The position numbers and the translations under genes were made by a program. Positions 1 to 7,959 of a stretch of 64,000 nt of DNA are shown one piece after another. Within the stretch, counting starts at the first letter, position 1. The number at the start of each line of letters is the position of its first letter. The stretch comes from Flagellimonas sp. CMM7 (GTDB taxonomy: Bacteria; Bacteroidota; Bacteroidia; Flavobacteriales; Flavobacteriaceae): positions 1,662,001 to 1,726,000 of the forward strand of contig NZ_CP090003.1 in assembly GCF_021390195.1 (NCBI RefSeq), written 5' to 3'. The notes beneath the pieces were generated by a model. The model did not search any database. It saw only the letters and a program-made list of their open reading frames with translations, and was not told the origin of the DNA.

Positions 1-351
1 AATAGCCCACTCTGTTCGTGCTTTAGGGTTATTCTTTACCTTATCCGGAGCAAAATTATCGAACATAATATCATATGCTGGGTTCACCGCTACCAGTTGT
101 CCCTGCAAATGAGTGGAAAGTTCTGTGATTTCCAATCCATAAGAGTTTATTTTCCCTTTTAGCTCATCACAATAGTCTTGACTTTCTGCTGCCTTGTCCA
201 AATCTATCAAGAATGATTCCCATGTTGGTATTTGAATTCCTTTATACCCTAAGCCTGAAGCCCATTTGCACAATCCATCCAAAGAGTTGAATGGAGGTTG
301 ACTATCCACAAATTGTGCAAGAAATACTGCAGGTCCTTTAATTGTTTTCAT
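1..351 (-). CDS. Sugar phosphate isomerase/epimerase, AP-endonuclease-2-like TIM barrel (partial)
   Basis: Only the first 117 residues are in the window; the gene continues beyond base 1. The protein begins MKTIKGPAVFLAQF and contains GLGYKGIQIPTW and ELSTHLQGQLVAV, as in the large Bacteroidota family of cytoplasmic xylose-isomerase-like TIM barrels (AP2Ec superfamily). These usually hold a divalent metal and act on keto sugars or sugar phosphates; the exact substrate cannot be read here. No signal peptide is present. It is divergent from the GMC oxidoreductase that starts at 494 and shares a 142-base promoter region containing an inverted repeat. Its neighbours (GMC, Gfo/Idh/MocA, sugar MFS) suggest one sugar-oxidation pathway. 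The family call is firm, the reaction is inference. Confidence 0.85.
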   Translation of the reverse strand, partial: MKTIKGPAVFLAQFVDSQPPFNSLDGLCKWASGLGYKGIQIPTWESFLIDLDKAAESQDYCDELKGKINSYGLEITELSTHLQGQLVAVNPAYDIMFDNFAPDKVKNNPKARTEWAI

Positions 352-372
352 TTAATTCAATTTTTAAGAATT

Positions 373-401
373 GATAAATCCTTAACATTTTAGGATTTAT
401 C
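373..401. repeat. Perfect 10-bp inverted repeat in a divergent promoter region
   Basis: GATAAATCCT at 373-382 is the exact reverse complement of AGGATTTATC at 392-401, with a 9-base spacer. It sits between the divergently transcribed TIM-barrel isomerase (start 351) and GMC oxidoreductase (start 494). No U-run follows on either side, so an operator or other regulator-binding site is more likely than a terminator. That role is inference. Confidence 0.45.
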
Positions 402-493
402 GCCTATATTTAAGAAAAAAACTATGATGTTCTTATTTTCTCTGTAGAAAGACATAAATATAGGGATTAGCTAACAATAAAAACAACCGAACA

Positions 494-2197
494 GTGAATG
501 AAAATACAGTTTATGACGCCATTGTTGTTGGAACTGGAATAAGTGGTGGCTGGGCAGCGAAAGAGCTTTGCGAAAATGGCCTCAAAACATTGGTTTTGGA
601 GCGCGGACCCATGGTAAAGCATATTCAAGACTATAAAACTATGAATGATGATCCTTGGGATTACCCCTTAAAAGGAGAATTGAGTGATAAAGAATTACAA
701 AAATACCCAAAGCAACGTCGTCTGGGATGGGCCCCAAAGGAAGATGTTAAACATTTCTTTGTTAATGACTTGGAACACCCCTATCAAGAAACCAAGCGGT
801 TTGACTGGATAAGAGGATATCATGTTGGTGGCAGATCACTAACATGGGGGAGACAAAGTTATCGTTGGAGCGATATTGATTTTGAAGCCAATAAAAAAGA
901 AGGCATTGCGGTAGATTGGCCGGTACGTTATAAGGATATTTCCCCATGGTACGATAAAGTAGAATCTTATATTGGTGTTAGTGGCGAGAAATTAGGGCTT
1001 AAGCAATTGCCAGATGGCCAGTTTCAGCCACCAATGGAATTGAACTGTGTGGAAAAAGAGCTGAAAAGCGCTATGGAATCTGAGTTTGAAGATGGTAGAG
1101 TTTTGACCATTGGAAGGGCTGCCCATATTACTGAAAATACAACTGCTTTTGAAGGTCGAGGGCCTTGCCAATATCGAAATAGATGTTGGAGAGGGTGCCC
1201 GTTTGGAGGCTATTTTAGCAGTAATTCTTCAACCCTGCCTGCTGCTGAACGCACGGGCAACATGACATTACGTGCAAATTCCATAGTTCATGAAGTTGTA
1301 TACGATGAAAAAGAAAAGAAGGCTACAGGGGTAAAAATAATTGATGCCGAAACTCAAGAAAAAATTGAATTCAAAGGCAAAATAGTTTTCTTGTGTGCTT
1401 CCGCAATGGCCTCTGTGGGGATTTTGCTTCAATCAAAATCCAAAACATTCCCCAATGGTATGGGCAACAATCATGATGAATTAGGCCGTAATATCATGGA
1501 TCACCATTACCAGTTGGGAGCATCTGCAAAAGTTGATGGCCATCTAGATAAATATTATAAAGGAAGAAGGCCAAATGGATTCTATATTCCAAGGTTTGTA
1601 AACCTGGATGAAAAAACCAAAAGAAAAAAGTTTTTGCGAGGCTTTGGGTATCAAGGTGGAGCAAGCAGAAATCATTGGTCCGATATGGTAGCAGAAATGG
1701 GTTATGGAAAAGCACTCAAGGACGCTATTCTAAAACCTGGAGGCTGGGAAATTGGTATGACCGGGTTTGGTGAAATGCTACCTCATCATGATAATCGAGT
1801 AACCTTGAGTCCAGATAAAAAAGATAAATGGGGATTGCCTCAATTAGATTTTGATGTTGAATTCAAAGAGAATGAACTTCATATGCGGGAAGCCATAAAA
1901 GAAGAAGCTGTTTCCATTCTAAAGGCTGCGGGCTTTAAAGATGTTAAATCTTATGATACTGAAACCGGTCCCGGTTTAGGAATACACGAAATGGGAGGTG
2001 CACGCATGGGAAAAGACCCTAAAACATCTGTCTTAAACAAACATAATCAAGTTCATGATGTCCCCAACGTATATGTTACAGATGGTGCTTTTATGACCTC
2101 TGCCAACTGCGTAAACCCATCACTGACTTATATGGCTTTTACTGCTAGAGCGGCCAATCATGCTGCAGAACAATTTAATCAACATAAATTTTCTTAA
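494..2197 (+). CDS. GMC family oxidoreductase (sugar/glycoside dehydrogenase, catalytic subunit)
   Basis: This 567-residue FAD enzyme of the glucose-methanol-choline family has a Rossmann dinucleotide motif at residues 13-18 (GTGISG). The GMC C-terminal domain carries the likely catalytic pair His498 (GIHEMGGARMG) and Asn541 (NCVNPSLTYMA). Cys225, Cys231 and Cys235 form C-x5-C-x3-C, the spacing of the 3Fe-4S ligands known in bacterial FAD-glucose dehydrogenase. There is no signal peptide; such subunits are often exported with a Tat-bearing small subunit. The start is a GTG, because a stop codon at 461-463 leaves no ATG upstream. It is a paralogue of the GMC gene at 7960, which does have a small-subunit partner. 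Likely role: oxidation of a sugar or glycoside, passing electrons to a cytochrome or quinone. The substrate is unknown. Confidence 0.88.
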   Translation: MNENTVYDAIVVGTGISGGWAAKELCENGLKTLVLERGPMVKHIQDYKTMNDDPWDYPLKGELSDKELQKYPKQRRLGWAPKEDVKHFFVNDLEHPYQETKRFDWIRGYHVGGRSLTWGRQSYRWSDIDFEANKKEGIAVDWPVRYKDISPWYDKVESYIGVSGEKLGLKQLPDGQFQPPMELNCVEKELKSAMESEFEDGRVLTIGRAAHITENTTAFEGRGPCQYRNRCWRGCPFGGYFSSNSSTLPAAERTGNMTLRANSIVHEVVYDEKEKKATGVKIIDAETQEKIEFKGKIVFLCASAMASVGILLQSKSKTFPNGMGNNHDELGRNIMDHHYQLGASAKVDGHLDKYYKGRRPNGFYIPRFVNLDEKTKRKKFLRGFGYQGGASRNHWSDMVAEMGYGKALKDAILKPGGWEIGMTGFGEMLPHHDNRVTLSPDKKDKWGLPQLDFDVEFKENELHMREAIKEEAVSILKAAGFKDVKSYDTETGPGLGIHEMGGARMGKDPKTSVLNKHNQVHDVPNVYVTDGAFMTSANCVNPSLTYMAFTARAANHAAEQFNQHKFS

Positions 2198-2206
2198 ATA
2201 CCTACT

Positions 2207-2671
2207 ATGGAAAACGCTTCTGCCCGAAATCTATGGGGTGATTTTCTAGATGCCCATCTAGAGTTTGCCTCTGAAGATGCTCCAAGAGTGATACACTTTT
2301 GTGACAACGAAAAAGACGCTAACACCTGTGCGGACTTAGCTTGTAAAGATGTTAAACGTGCCACCTCACATTCGCTATTGGCTTTACAATTACGAAAAGA
2401 AGAACTGCCCAAAATAGGAGATTTTGCTGTGGTAACGGATTGGTCTGGAAAAGCTAAATGCATTATCAGAACCACCTCAGTAAAGTTGGTTCCCTACTTT
2501 GCAATTCATTCTGAACATGCACGGTTGGAAGGTGAAGGAGATAAAAGCATAGAACATTGGAAAAAGACCCATTGGGATTATTATACCAGAGAACTTTCCG
2601 AGTTTAACAGAATCCCGTTAGAAAGTATGATCGTTGTTTTTGAACGATTCGAGAAAGTCTTTCAAAGATAA
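2207..2671 (+). CDS. ASCH domain-containing protein
   Basis: The 154-residue protein looks like an ASCH domain (PUA-related beta-barrel thought to bind RNA or modified nucleotides). Supporting features are the PRVIHFCDNEKDANTCADL segment, the central KIGDFAVVTDWSGKAKCII strand region and the closing HWDYYTRELSEFN...SMIVVFERF. It starts 9 bases after the GMC stop codon, so it is probably cotranscribed. A mechanistic link to sugar oxidation is not evident. A strong hairpin follows directly and overlaps the stop codon. The domain call is fairly secure; the cellular role is unknown. Confidence 0.75.
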   Translation: MENASARNLWGDFLDAHLEFASEDAPRVIHFCDNEKDANTCADLACKDVKRATSHSLLALQLRKEELPKIGDFAVVTDWSGKAKCIIRTTSVKLVPYFAIHSEHARLEGEGDKSIEHWKKTHWDYYTRELSEFNRIPLESMIVVFERFEKVFQR

Positions 2672-2693
2672 TGGCCGCAATAAGCGGCCATTA
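2669..2693. terminator. Probable bidirectional terminator between convergent genes
   Basis: A perfect 10-bp stem (TAATGGCCGC / GCGGCCATTA) with an AATAA loop begins in the stop codon of the ASCH gene. It lies between that gene and the convergent Gfo/Idh/MocA gene ending at 2718. The flanking T-runs are short, so termination strength is uncertain. Confidence 0.7.
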
Positions 2694-2717
2694 AAATCTT
2701 GTTTAGGGAAAAACAAA

Positions 2718-3854
2718 TTAATCCATTTCTACCCAAACATTACCTTGTTTGTGTGAGGCTACTGTACCTTCAATAAAGTTCATCCCTCTTACGCCGTCAT
2801 CCATGGTTGGGAATTCACCATCATTGTATTCTTCTCCTCTAATGGCTTTTGCTACTCCCAGGTAAATATTGGCCATAGAATCAAAAATACCTTCTGGGTG
2901 GCCAGGTGGCATTTTTGATGCACCCAAAGAGAGTTCTGAGTTATATGCGTGTCCTGGTTTATATACTTGAACCGGGGCAGTATCGCTCATTTTATACAGG
3001 AAATTAGGCTTCTCTTGCTCCCATCTTAGCGCTCCTTTTTCACCGTAAATAGCAATGGCTAAACCATTCTCTTCACCTGTAGCAACTTGACTAGACCTAA
3101 TTACACCTTTTACATGTTCATCCATTCTGATAAGAACAGTACCATCTACATCCATTTGATTGTCTTCATACAAGTAATTAAAATCGCATAACAACGATTT
3201 AACCTGTAGTCCTGTCGTAAATTCAACCATGTTAAACGCATGGACTCCAATATCTCCCATGCATGAACTTATTCCTGCCTTTGTAGGATCTAAACGCCAA
3301 ACAGAAGAACGTTTTTCCTTATCATGGATTACCGTATTTATCCATCCTTGGTAATATCTAGCATCCACTTTATGGATTTTACCCAACTCCCCGTTTTTAA
3401 TCATCTCTCTCATTTGCCTTACCATGGGGTAACCGGTATAGGTATGAGTTAGGGCAAACACCTTTCCAGAATTCTTATGGGCCTCTTGAAGGGTTTTTGC
3501 TTCCTCATAATCCATGGTCATTGGCTTTTCGCAAATAACATGAAAGCCATTATCTAACAACTTCTTGGCCATTGGAAAATGCAGGAAATTCGGCGTTAAA
3601 ACCGAGCAGACCTGAATACGCTCATTTTCAGGAAGTTTTAATTCTTCCTCAACTAGTGTATCAAAATCTTTATAAATTCTATTGATAGGCACATCAATTT
3701 CTTTGGCAAAAGCTACATTTTGCTCATAATCTGGGTTAAATACGGCTCCTACAATTTCATAATTGTCGTTAATGAACGAGGCTACTCTATGAAGCACTCC
3801 GATAAGGGAATCACCTCCCCCACCAATTATTCCTAATCTAATTTTTTTTGGCAT
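2718..3854 (-). CDS. Gfo/Idh/MocA family NAD(P)-dependent oxidoreductase
   Basis: The 378-residue protein has an N-terminal Rossmann nucleotide-binding fold (KIRLGIIGGGGDSLIG, residues 4-19), the family's EKP signature (VICEKPMTMD) and the active-site helix GDIGVHAFNMVEF near residue 205. It is cytoplasmic, with no signal peptide. These enzymes oxidise or reduce sugar and inositol hydroxyls, and several act on 3-keto glycosides. It is last in a five-gene minus-strand operon (7823 to 2718: TIM barrel, DinB, two MFS permeases, this gene), 17 bases after the preceding permease. With the transporters it probably processes an imported oxidised sugar; the substrate is inference. Confidence 0.88.
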   Translation of the reverse strand: MPKKIRLGIIGGGGDSLIGVLHRVASFINDNYEIVGAVFNPDYEQNVAFAKEIDVPINRIYKDFDTLVEEELKLPENERIQVCSVLTPNFLHFPMAKKLLDNGFHVICEKPMTMDYEEAKTLQEAHKNSGKVFALTHTYTGYPMVRQMREMIKNGELGKIHKVDARYYQGWINTVIHDKEKRSSVWRLDPTKAGISSCMGDIGVHAFNMVEFTTGLQVKSLLCDFNYLYEDNQMDVDGTVLIRMDEHVKGVIRSSQVATGEENGLAIAIYGEKGALRWEQEKPNFLYKMSDTAPVQVYKPGHAYNSELSLGASKMPPGHPEGIFDSMANIYLGVAKAIRGEEYNDGEFPTMDDGVRGMNFIEGTVASHKQGNVWVEMD

Positions 3855-3871
3855 TAATTTTCTTTTTTGAT

Positions 3872-5092
3872 TTAATGTTCTTGTTTTAACCTTTTTTCTT
3901 CCAGTTTATTTCTCATCAAAAATAGGATTCCGAAAAGAACAATCAGTATTACTGGAAGCCACATGATATTCCCCAAGGTAGCTTGGCCGGCCACTAAATC
4001 TGCTGTCTCCGTAGAAACTCCTGAATCTAATGCCTGAGTTCTTTCTTTGTCCAGCATTTGACCAATTTTTGGAAGGGAAATTCCTGTAATCAACATTCCA
4101 AAACCGCCAATGATAGACATTCCCAATGCTCCAGTTTTATGGCTGTACTCACTTACAAATCCAATCATAGTGGGCCAAAAATACATAACGCCACATGAGA
4201 ACAAAACAGCTGCAACATATACCATTGGACCTGTTGCGCTTGATAATAAAAACAGAGCAAGAGACGCAATTATTGCTGATCCAAATAGTACTCCAATTGG
4301 ATTAAATTTATGAATAATCGGACCTGCAAAATACCTTCCCACGGCCATTAATCCGGTAACAATGGCTAAAATAATAAGTGGTGGCGCCCCCGCCTGGCCC
4401 AGCAATCTTTCTATAAATTGACCCGTTCCTAATTCTGTAGTAGCCGTTAATCCCATGCATATAAGCATGAAAATAAATAATGGAGTGAACATTGATTTGA
4501 CATTTTTACTGATGTCGGATTCTATATTCTCTGCCTTTGGGAACTTTTGACCTAATATTAGGTAACCATACAGCAATGTGGGTACAATCATTATGGCAAT
4601 TTGTATTTGCCAAGACAGTCCAATATTCCCCATTAACTCCCCAAGTAATGCCCCAATTACAATCCCTCCTGGAAACCAAACATGGAATTTATTAAGCATT
4701 GTAGTCCTATTTTTGGTATACATGTCTGCAATCAAAGGATTACAGGCTGCTTCAACTGCTCCGTTGGCAAGGCCTATAAAAAATGTGGAAACCAGTAATG
4801 GAACAAAACTCTTTGCTATAATTGTAAGAATCAAGCCTAGTAGGTGGCAAATAAAAGCTACCCATAATATGGGTTTGGGGCCAATTTTTGGATAAATAAG
4901 CCCTCCTATTATCATTGATACAGGGAATCCATAAAACGCCATTGAATTCATCCATCCAAGTTGGGTGTCATTGAATCCAAATTCAACATTCAGTTCTCCC
5001 ATAATTCCAGCTCTTAACGCAAAGGTCATTGCAGTAACTATCAATGAGACACATGAAGCCAAAAACAGTCTATTCTTATTAATATTTTCCAT
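3872..5092 (-). CDS. MFS sugar transporter (FucP-like)
   Basis: About 406 residues with around twelve hydrophobic segments form a major facilitator permease. The FWP/PGG-type pattern (KFHVWFPGGIVIGALLGE) and the NPLIADMY segment resemble the FucP/sugar-proton symporter branch. The ATG at 5092 is preferred; an in-frame TTG lies one codon upstream. It sits in the five-gene operon 28 bases downstream of a second MFS permease and 17 bases before the Gfo/Idh/MocA gene. A role in uptake of a hexose or oxidised sugar derivative across the inner membrane fits the context. Substrate prediction is weak. Confidence 0.82.
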   Translation of the reverse strand: MENINKNRLFLASCVSLIVTAMTFALRAGIMGELNVEFGFNDTQLGWMNSMAFYGFPVSMIIGGLIYPKIGPKPILWVAFICHLLGLILTIIAKSFVPLLVSTFFIGLANGAVEAACNPLIADMYTKNRTTMLNKFHVWFPGGIVIGALLGELMGNIGLSWQIQIAIMIVPTLLYGYLILGQKFPKAENIESDISKNVKSMFTPLFIFMLICMGLTATTELGTGQFIERLLGQAGAPPLIILAIVTGLMAVGRYFAGPIIHKFNPIGVLFGSAIIASLALFLLSSATGPMVYVAAVLFSCGVMYFWPTMIGFVSEYSHKTGALGMSIIGGFGMLITGISLPKIGQMLDKERTQALDSGVSTETADLVAGQATLGNIMWLPVILIVLFGILFLMRNKLEEKRLKQEH

Positions 5093-5123
5093 CAAAATGT
5101 ATTTGGTTAGTTATTTATTTGGT

Positions 5124-6353
5124 TCAATTTTTATATTCTACTTTCTCATTTTTAAAAACTAAAGCGAACAGTAGAAAAACAACCAAGGCAAATCCTGCAG
5201 GATACATCCATATGGTTTGCCACATGTGAGTAGCGTCTTCCAATAGATATGTATCTGTTATTTTTCCAGCTATCCAAAACCCAATAAGCATTCCCACGCC
5301 ATAAGTAGCAAGGGTAATTAAACCTTGGGCCGCACTCTTATATTTCTCTCCAGCTTTGGTGTCCGTATATATTTGTCCAGATACAAAGAAAAAGTCGTAG
5401 CAAATACCGTGCAGTGCAATTCCAATAATTAGCATGAAGGCAAGCTCACCTGGATTTCCAAAGGCAAACAATACATAGCGAATGGTCCATGCTAGCATCC
5501 CAGCCAAAATAGTTTTTTTAAAACCATATTTTTTAAAGAAATAAGGCAACAAAAGCATAAAAAGCACTTCAGATATTTGTCCTATGGTCATTTTGCCCGT
5601 TGGATTGCTTACACCAATTTCCGAAAGAAATGGATTGGCATTTTGATAATAAAAAGCCAATGGAATACATATTAGGACAGAAGCAATAAAGAAAATGAGA
5701 AAATTTCTATCCTTTAAAAGTTTCAAGGCATCTAATCCCAATAAACTTGAAATATTGACTTTTTCATCTTTTGATACTCTTGGAGGAGTCTTTGGAAGTG
5801 TAAAGCTAAAAAGTCCCAGAATAGCCGAGGCTATTGCCACCATTAAAAAAGTGTTCTTTAACATCCCATCTAACCTTCCCTCCGGTGAATCCCAAAGAAA
5901 CACATAACTAATAATCAACCCAGCAACAATCCATCCTATGGTTCCAAATACCCTAACCAAAGAGAATTCCTTGGCCGGATCTTTCATCTGATTGAAAGAA
6001 ATTGAATTTACCAAGGCCAAGGTCGGCATATACAAAATCATATATCCTAAAACATAAGGGTAAAAAACAGCAAAGTCATCTATACCATACATTTGGTACA
6101 TTAGAAATGCCCCAAGGAGATGTAGAATACCTAAAATTCGTTCAGCATTAAAATAGCGATCTGCTATTAAGCCTATAATGAATGGTGCTATAATAGCTCC
6201 CCATGATTGAGTTGAAAAAGCTTTCGCTATTTCTCCACCACTAGCATTTAAGTTTTCTCCTAGAAAAGTACCTAGGGTAACAAACCAACCTCCCCAGATG
6301 AAAAATTCTAAAAACATCATAAAGGATAGTTGGAACTTTGTTTTTGAAGTCAT
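5124..6353 (-). CDS. Nucleoside/sugar permease, MFS (NupG/nucleoside-H+ symporter-like)
   Basis: The 409-residue polytopic protein opens with FQLSFMMFLEFFIWGGWFVTLG and carries GLIADRYFNAERILGILHLLGA and GICYDFFFVSGQIYTD. These are characteristic of the NupG/XapB-type nucleoside-proton symporter family widely found in Bacteroidota sugar loci. The gene is third in the operon, 9 bases after the DinB-fold gene. Flavobacterial members are often annotated as nucleoside permeases, but beside GMC and TIM-barrel enzymes they may carry oxidised sugars or glycosides instead. That alternative is inference. Confidence 0.82.
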   Translation of the reverse strand: MTSKTKFQLSFMMFLEFFIWGGWFVTLGTFLGENLNASGGEIAKAFSTQSWGAIIAPFIIGLIADRYFNAERILGILHLLGAFLMYQMYGIDDFAVFYPYVLGYMILYMPTLALVNSISFNQMKDPAKEFSLVRVFGTIGWIVAGLIISYVFLWDSPEGRLDGMLKNTFLMVAIASAILGLFSFTLPKTPPRVSKDEKVNISSLLGLDALKLLKDRNFLIFFIASVLICIPLAFYYQNANPFLSEIGVSNPTGKMTIGQISEVLFMLLLPYFFKKYGFKKTILAGMLAWTIRYVLFAFGNPGELAFMLIIGIALHGICYDFFFVSGQIYTDTKAGEKYKSAAQGLITLATYGVGMLIGFWIAGKITDTYLLEDATHMWQTIWMYPAGFALVVFLLFALVFKNEKVEYKN

Positions 6354-6362
6354 TATCGAAAT

Positions 6363-6806
6363 TTATCTTTTGTAAAAAATATAATCTAAAGGTTGGGGCT
6401 CAATTCCAGCTATTCTGAAATCCATCAAAATTTGACCTCTATGGTGCGTGGAGTGGTTCACTATATGAAAAAGGATATCCTTGAGTTCGTTACCAAAGGT
6501 TCTTTCCTCACTATTTTCATAATCTATCCTCTTGGCAAAATCGTCTGCATTGATTATAATTTCAAAGGAGGTTCGCTGGTTCTCATAGTGAATGTCCTCC
6601 CAATCTTCAATTTCATGTTCTTGCCAAGCACTAAACTCAATCGGTTTTCCCACAATCCTGCGATTCCATATATGATGGGCATTTAGAATATGACTGAACA
6701 GTTTTATACAGTTCTCAGGAACCTTCTCCATAGCAGTGCATTGCTCAATGAGCTTTTTATTGCAATAGAAATTATAATCAAAATGCTGATGCAAAAATCC
6801 CTTCAT
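6363..6806 (-). CDS. DinB family protein (putative metal-dependent hydrolase/transferase fold)
   Basis: The 147-residue four-helix-bundle protein has the three-histidine metal site of the DinB/YfiT superfamily: His45 (HILNAHHIW), His118 and His122 (HIVNHSTHHRGQI). This family is unrelated to DNA polymerase IV despite its name. Members include thiol transferases and metal-dependent hydrolases, many of unknown substrate. It lies in the sugar operon, 12 bases after the TIM-barrel gene and 9 before the permease, so it is probably cotranscribed. Its function there is not known. Confidence 0.82.
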   Translation of the reverse strand: MKGFLHQHFDYNFYCNKKLIEQCTAMEKVPENCIKLFSHILNAHHIWNRRIVGKPIEFSAWQEHEIEDWEDIHYENQRTSFEIIINADDFAKRIDYENSEERTFGNELKDILFHIVNHSTHHRGQILMDFRIAGIEPQPLDYIFYKR

Positions 6807-6818
6807 AAACGCAGTGTT

Positions 6819-7823
6819 TTATGCAGATAGATTAAGTAATTTGTTCAATAAGTTTTTGGTGGCAATTATTCCTTCTTCTTCACTGAGCTCATCCCCTTCA
6901 TATTCTACTCCTACATAACCCGAATAGCCCGAATCTTTGACAATTTTCATCATGCGGTCATAATCTGTGTGTGTCTCATTGCCTTGTTCATCAAAGTCAT
7001 GAGACTTGGCACTTACGGCTTTGGCATAAGGCATTAATTCACCTATACCTTTATATCTATCGTATTCCTCAATACAGGGCGTGTCAAAATAAGATCCATC
7101 TTCTCTTTTCACGCAGAAATTCCCAAAATCTGGGAGTGTTCCACAATTGGGGAGGTTCACTTTTTCCATAACTTCAACCAACATGGCTGCATTAGAGGAG
7201 AATCCACCATGATTTTCCACTATTACATTGATGTTTTTATCTTTTGCGTAGTTGGAAAGCTGTGTAAGTCCATCAATAGAAGCGGGGGTCCACTCTTCAG
7301 CGATCTTACTGCCCATTAAGTTCACTCTTACAGAATGACACCCAAGTGCAGCTGCGGCATCTACCCACTTAAAATGATCTTCGATAGCCTTTTTTCTTTC
7401 TATCTCATCTGCGGCAGATAAATCTCCTTCATGATCAATCATAATAAGTAGATTTTCCAATCCATGTTTTTCACTTTCAGCTTTTGATTTTTCTATGAAT
7501 TTATCCATAGCCTCTTTAGAAAAATTAGCAGCCTTAAGTTCGTCCTCATATAATTGACTTACATATTCCAAACCAGAAAAGCCCCACCCTTTTGCTTTTT
7601 CAGCAAATAGATATGGATCTAGCCCTTCTTCTCTAATCATTCTATGTATGGACCACTGTGCTAGCGAAAGCTTGAAAATTTGCTCTGGTGCCGCTGGAGT
7701 TTCTTCTAGCATTTCTGTCTCTGTTATTTCTTTTTTCTTGCTTTGTTTACATGCATATGTACCTAACAGTGTAAGTGCAATTCCTGCTTGGGCACCATTT
7801 TGAATAAAATTCCTTCTCTTCAT
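6819..7823 (-). CDS. Exported sugar isomerase/epimerase-like TIM barrel (Tat lipoprotein)
   Basis: The 334-residue protein begins MKRRNFIQNGAQAGIALTLL with a twin-arginine motif, followed by GTYAC, which could be a lipobox. This suggests Tat export as a folded metalloprotein and lipid anchoring. The remainder is an AP2Ec-type TIM barrel with probable metal ligands in VENHGG, PDFGNF, AKSHDFD and VGVEYEG. Homologous folds isomerise keto sugars or catalyse elimination of 3-keto glycosides. It is first in the five-gene minus-strand operon and divergent from the second GMC gene at 7960. Extracytoplasmic action on a GMC-oxidised sugar is an attractive inference. Confidence 0.85.
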   Translation of the reverse strand: MKRRNFIQNGAQAGIALTLLGTYACKQSKKKEITETEMLEETPAAPEQIFKLSLAQWSIHRMIREEGLDPYLFAEKAKGWGFSGLEYVSQLYEDELKAANFSKEAMDKFIEKSKAESEKHGLENLLIMIDHEGDLSAADEIERKKAIEDHFKWVDAAAALGCHSVRVNLMGSKIAEEWTPASIDGLTQLSNYAKDKNINVIVENHGGFSSNAAMLVEVMEKVNLPNCGTLPDFGNFCVKREDGSYFDTPCIEEYDRYKGIGELMPYAKAVSAKSHDFDEQGNETHTDYDRMMKIVKDSGYSGYVGVEYEGDELSEEEGIIATKNLLNKLLNLSA

Positions 7824-7959
7824 AAGGGTTGATTGTCTAATATTAAATAGAATTAAAAAACTACAACGTTATAGTAGTGAATTCTCAATAAACATAAGGA
7901 TTAAATGTAGAAAATTAATTTAATAATTAATACATTTATGAAATAAACAATCCTATTAA

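Noticed and set aside
6363..6806. DinB as DNA polymerase IV
   Set aside because: The name refers to the DinB/YfiT helical fold with three histidines; no polymerase motifs are present.
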